In this document: positions 5,082 through 5,629 of the stretch, in pieces | Layout: every line of letters begins with the position of its first letter | Position numbering within the stretch: position 1 is the stretch's first letter | Assembly (NCBI GenBank): GCA_964529155.1 | Contig: CAZGVV010000087.1 | Location: 1-5,629, forward strand | Direction of reading: 5' to 3' | Length of the DNA: 5,629 bases | DNA from: CAZGVV01 sp964529155 | GTDB lineage: Bacteria > Pseudomonadota > Alphaproteobacteria > Rickettsiales > SXRF01 | The notes under the pieces: generated by a model | Told to the model about the DNA's origin: nothing | Database searches by the model: none | What the model saw: only the letters and a program-made list of their open reading frames with translations | Position numbers and translations under genes: made by a program

Positions 5082-5398
5082 GGAATGGTTATAACGCTAA
5101 TAGTTTCGCAGAGTCTTAATGAGCGATAGAATAGCCTACTTTATATAAGATTAAACATTTTTTATATTTAAAGTAGAATTTATAGCGTTATCAGGCGGCA
5201 TAGCCACTAAAAAACCGCCCTTTCACAAGATTGCACGTATGGAATGATTTTGCCGATTATAGGGGTTGCGTAGGCTGTTTTTCCTGTTACTAATCAGCGC
5301 CCTGAAACAAGTAGTTATTTTTTTGCGTAAATACTTGCGCATTTATGCGTAACCGCTTATTTCTAATGGGTAAATAGAATATACGATTATTTTTTTAC
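5082..5398. other. AT-rich intergenic region between the FAD gene and tRNA-Thr
   Basis: I see no gene in these 317 bases. They hold an imperfect inverted repeat at 5137-5175, a separated 9-bp inverted repeat (ATAACGCTA at 5091-5099 and TAGCGTTAT at 5183-5191), and a stem at 5325-5348 (GCGTAAAT with ATTTATGC, one G-U pair). Promoters for the FAD gene (leftward) and tRNA-Thr (rightward) must lie here. Candidates are TATAAC at 5093-5088 on the minus strand and TAGAAT at 5375-5380 on the plus strand, but neither has a convincing -35 box. Confidence 0.6.
5137..5175. repeat. AT-rich inverted repeat upstream of the FAD gene
   Basis: TACTTTA (5137-5143) pairs with TAAAGTA (5169-5175), and the inner arms ATATA/TATAT can extend it with a small bulge. 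It lies 56 bases before the FAD gene start. It could be an operator or a transcription signal; AT-rich DNA also gives such pairs by chance. Confidence 0.3.
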
Positions 5399-5474
5399 GC
5401 CGCTTTAGCTCAGCTGGTAGAGCAGCGCATTTGTAATGCGAAGGTCGCGGGTTCGATTCCTGCAAGCGGCACCA
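5399..5474 (+). tRNA. tRNA-Thr (anticodon UGU)
   Basis: The 76-base cloverleaf carries encoded CCA (5472-5474). The acceptor GCCGCTT/AAGCGGC is a perfect 7 bp. The D stem is GCTC/GAGC. The anticodon loop TTTGTAA carries TGT, which reads ACA (Thr). The T stem GCGGG/CCTGC has one G-U pair and encloses the standard TTCGATT loop. The only non-pairing stem position is the outermost anticodon-stem pair (G-A), a minor departure. A T-rich stretch (ATCTTTTATTATT) follows the gene. Confidence 0.95.
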
Positions 5475-5564
5475 ATCTTTTATTATTGCGTTTCACTAAA
5501 CCCAATAATTCATAAAAATCTAATCAAAACCTATAGTTATTCCCCTTTACCATTATACATGGCT

Positions 5565-5626
5565 GCAGAGAGTATTTTCTGCGCTTCCGGTGCTCACGTA
5601 CACATGTACGCTGCGCTCCGGTTCTC
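5565..5626. repeat. Structured intergenic repeat at the right edge, possibly cut by the window
   Basis: Three elements are packed together: a hairpin GCAGAGA (5565-5571) with TTTCTGC (5576-5582); an imperfect direct repeat, CTGCGCTTCCGGTGCTC (5579-5595) and CTGCGCTCCGGTTCTC (5611-5626); and between them a hairpin CGTAC/GTACG (5597-5601 with 5606-5610, loop ACAT). GC content jumps sharply from the AT-rich DNA before it. This layout resembles dispersed palindromic repeats found between genes in many proteobacteria, but no second copy lies in this window. A frame open from ATG at 5559 runs through it to the window end without a ribosome binding site. Confidence 0.5.
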
Positions 5627-5629
5627 GAA

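Noticed and set aside
5321..5348. Stem next to a T-run upstream of tRNA-Thr as a terminator
   Set aside because: The T-run comes before the stem on the + strand and becomes an A-run after it on the minus strand, the wrong order for both.
5559..5629. ORF open at the right window edge
   Set aside because: No ribosome binding site is present and it consists almost wholly of the structured repeat, so coding is unlikely on present evidence.

Overview
This window looks like part of a draft proteobacterial assembly. An alphaproteobacterium is my best guess, from the ynbE-ydbL pair, moderately GC-rich genes between AT-rich spacers, and tRNAs with encoded CCA; the evidence does not fix the lineage. 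Two runs of N (10 and 100 bases) mark assembly gaps, and the 100-N gap lies inside a tandem-repeat gene, where it creates a false frameshift.

Left edge (1-662): the 3' part of a ynbE-like lipoprotein gene, then ydbL (DUF1318). These are the small partners of the AsmA-like protein YdbH, whose gene probably lies just left of the window. A 100-base spacer with two short hairpins and a likely promoter leads to a tRNA-Lys(UUU) gene with several unusual bases.

Middle (663-3455): a 570-base AT-rich spacer with no confident gene, then a two-gene operon of tandem paralogues, both on the + strand and overlapping by ATGA. Each protein has an N-terminal cap, a block of ankyrin repeats and a shared C-terminal domain of about 120 residues that I do not recognise. 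The last 206 bp of the shared part are 205/206 identical between the genes while the DNA just upstream is clearly diverged, which suggests recent gene conversion or a recent duplication event. A short ORF with a strong ribosome binding site overlaps the end of the second gene and may be the stump of a third cistron. This is the most interesting part of the window.

Right (3456-5629): a convergent minus-strand gene for a 541-residue FAD-dependent dehydrogenase-like protein (COG2509 type), an AT-rich spacer, a clean tRNA-Thr(UGU), and at the right edge a structured sequence (hairpins flanked by an imperfect direct repeat) that looks like a dispersed intergenic repeat.

How the genes work together: ynbE and ydbL belong to the envelope lipid-homeostasis module with ydbH. 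The ankyrin pair is probably co-transcribed and translationally coupled, and its products may act together or on related partners. The FAD protein and the tRNAs show no functional link to the ankyrin genes.
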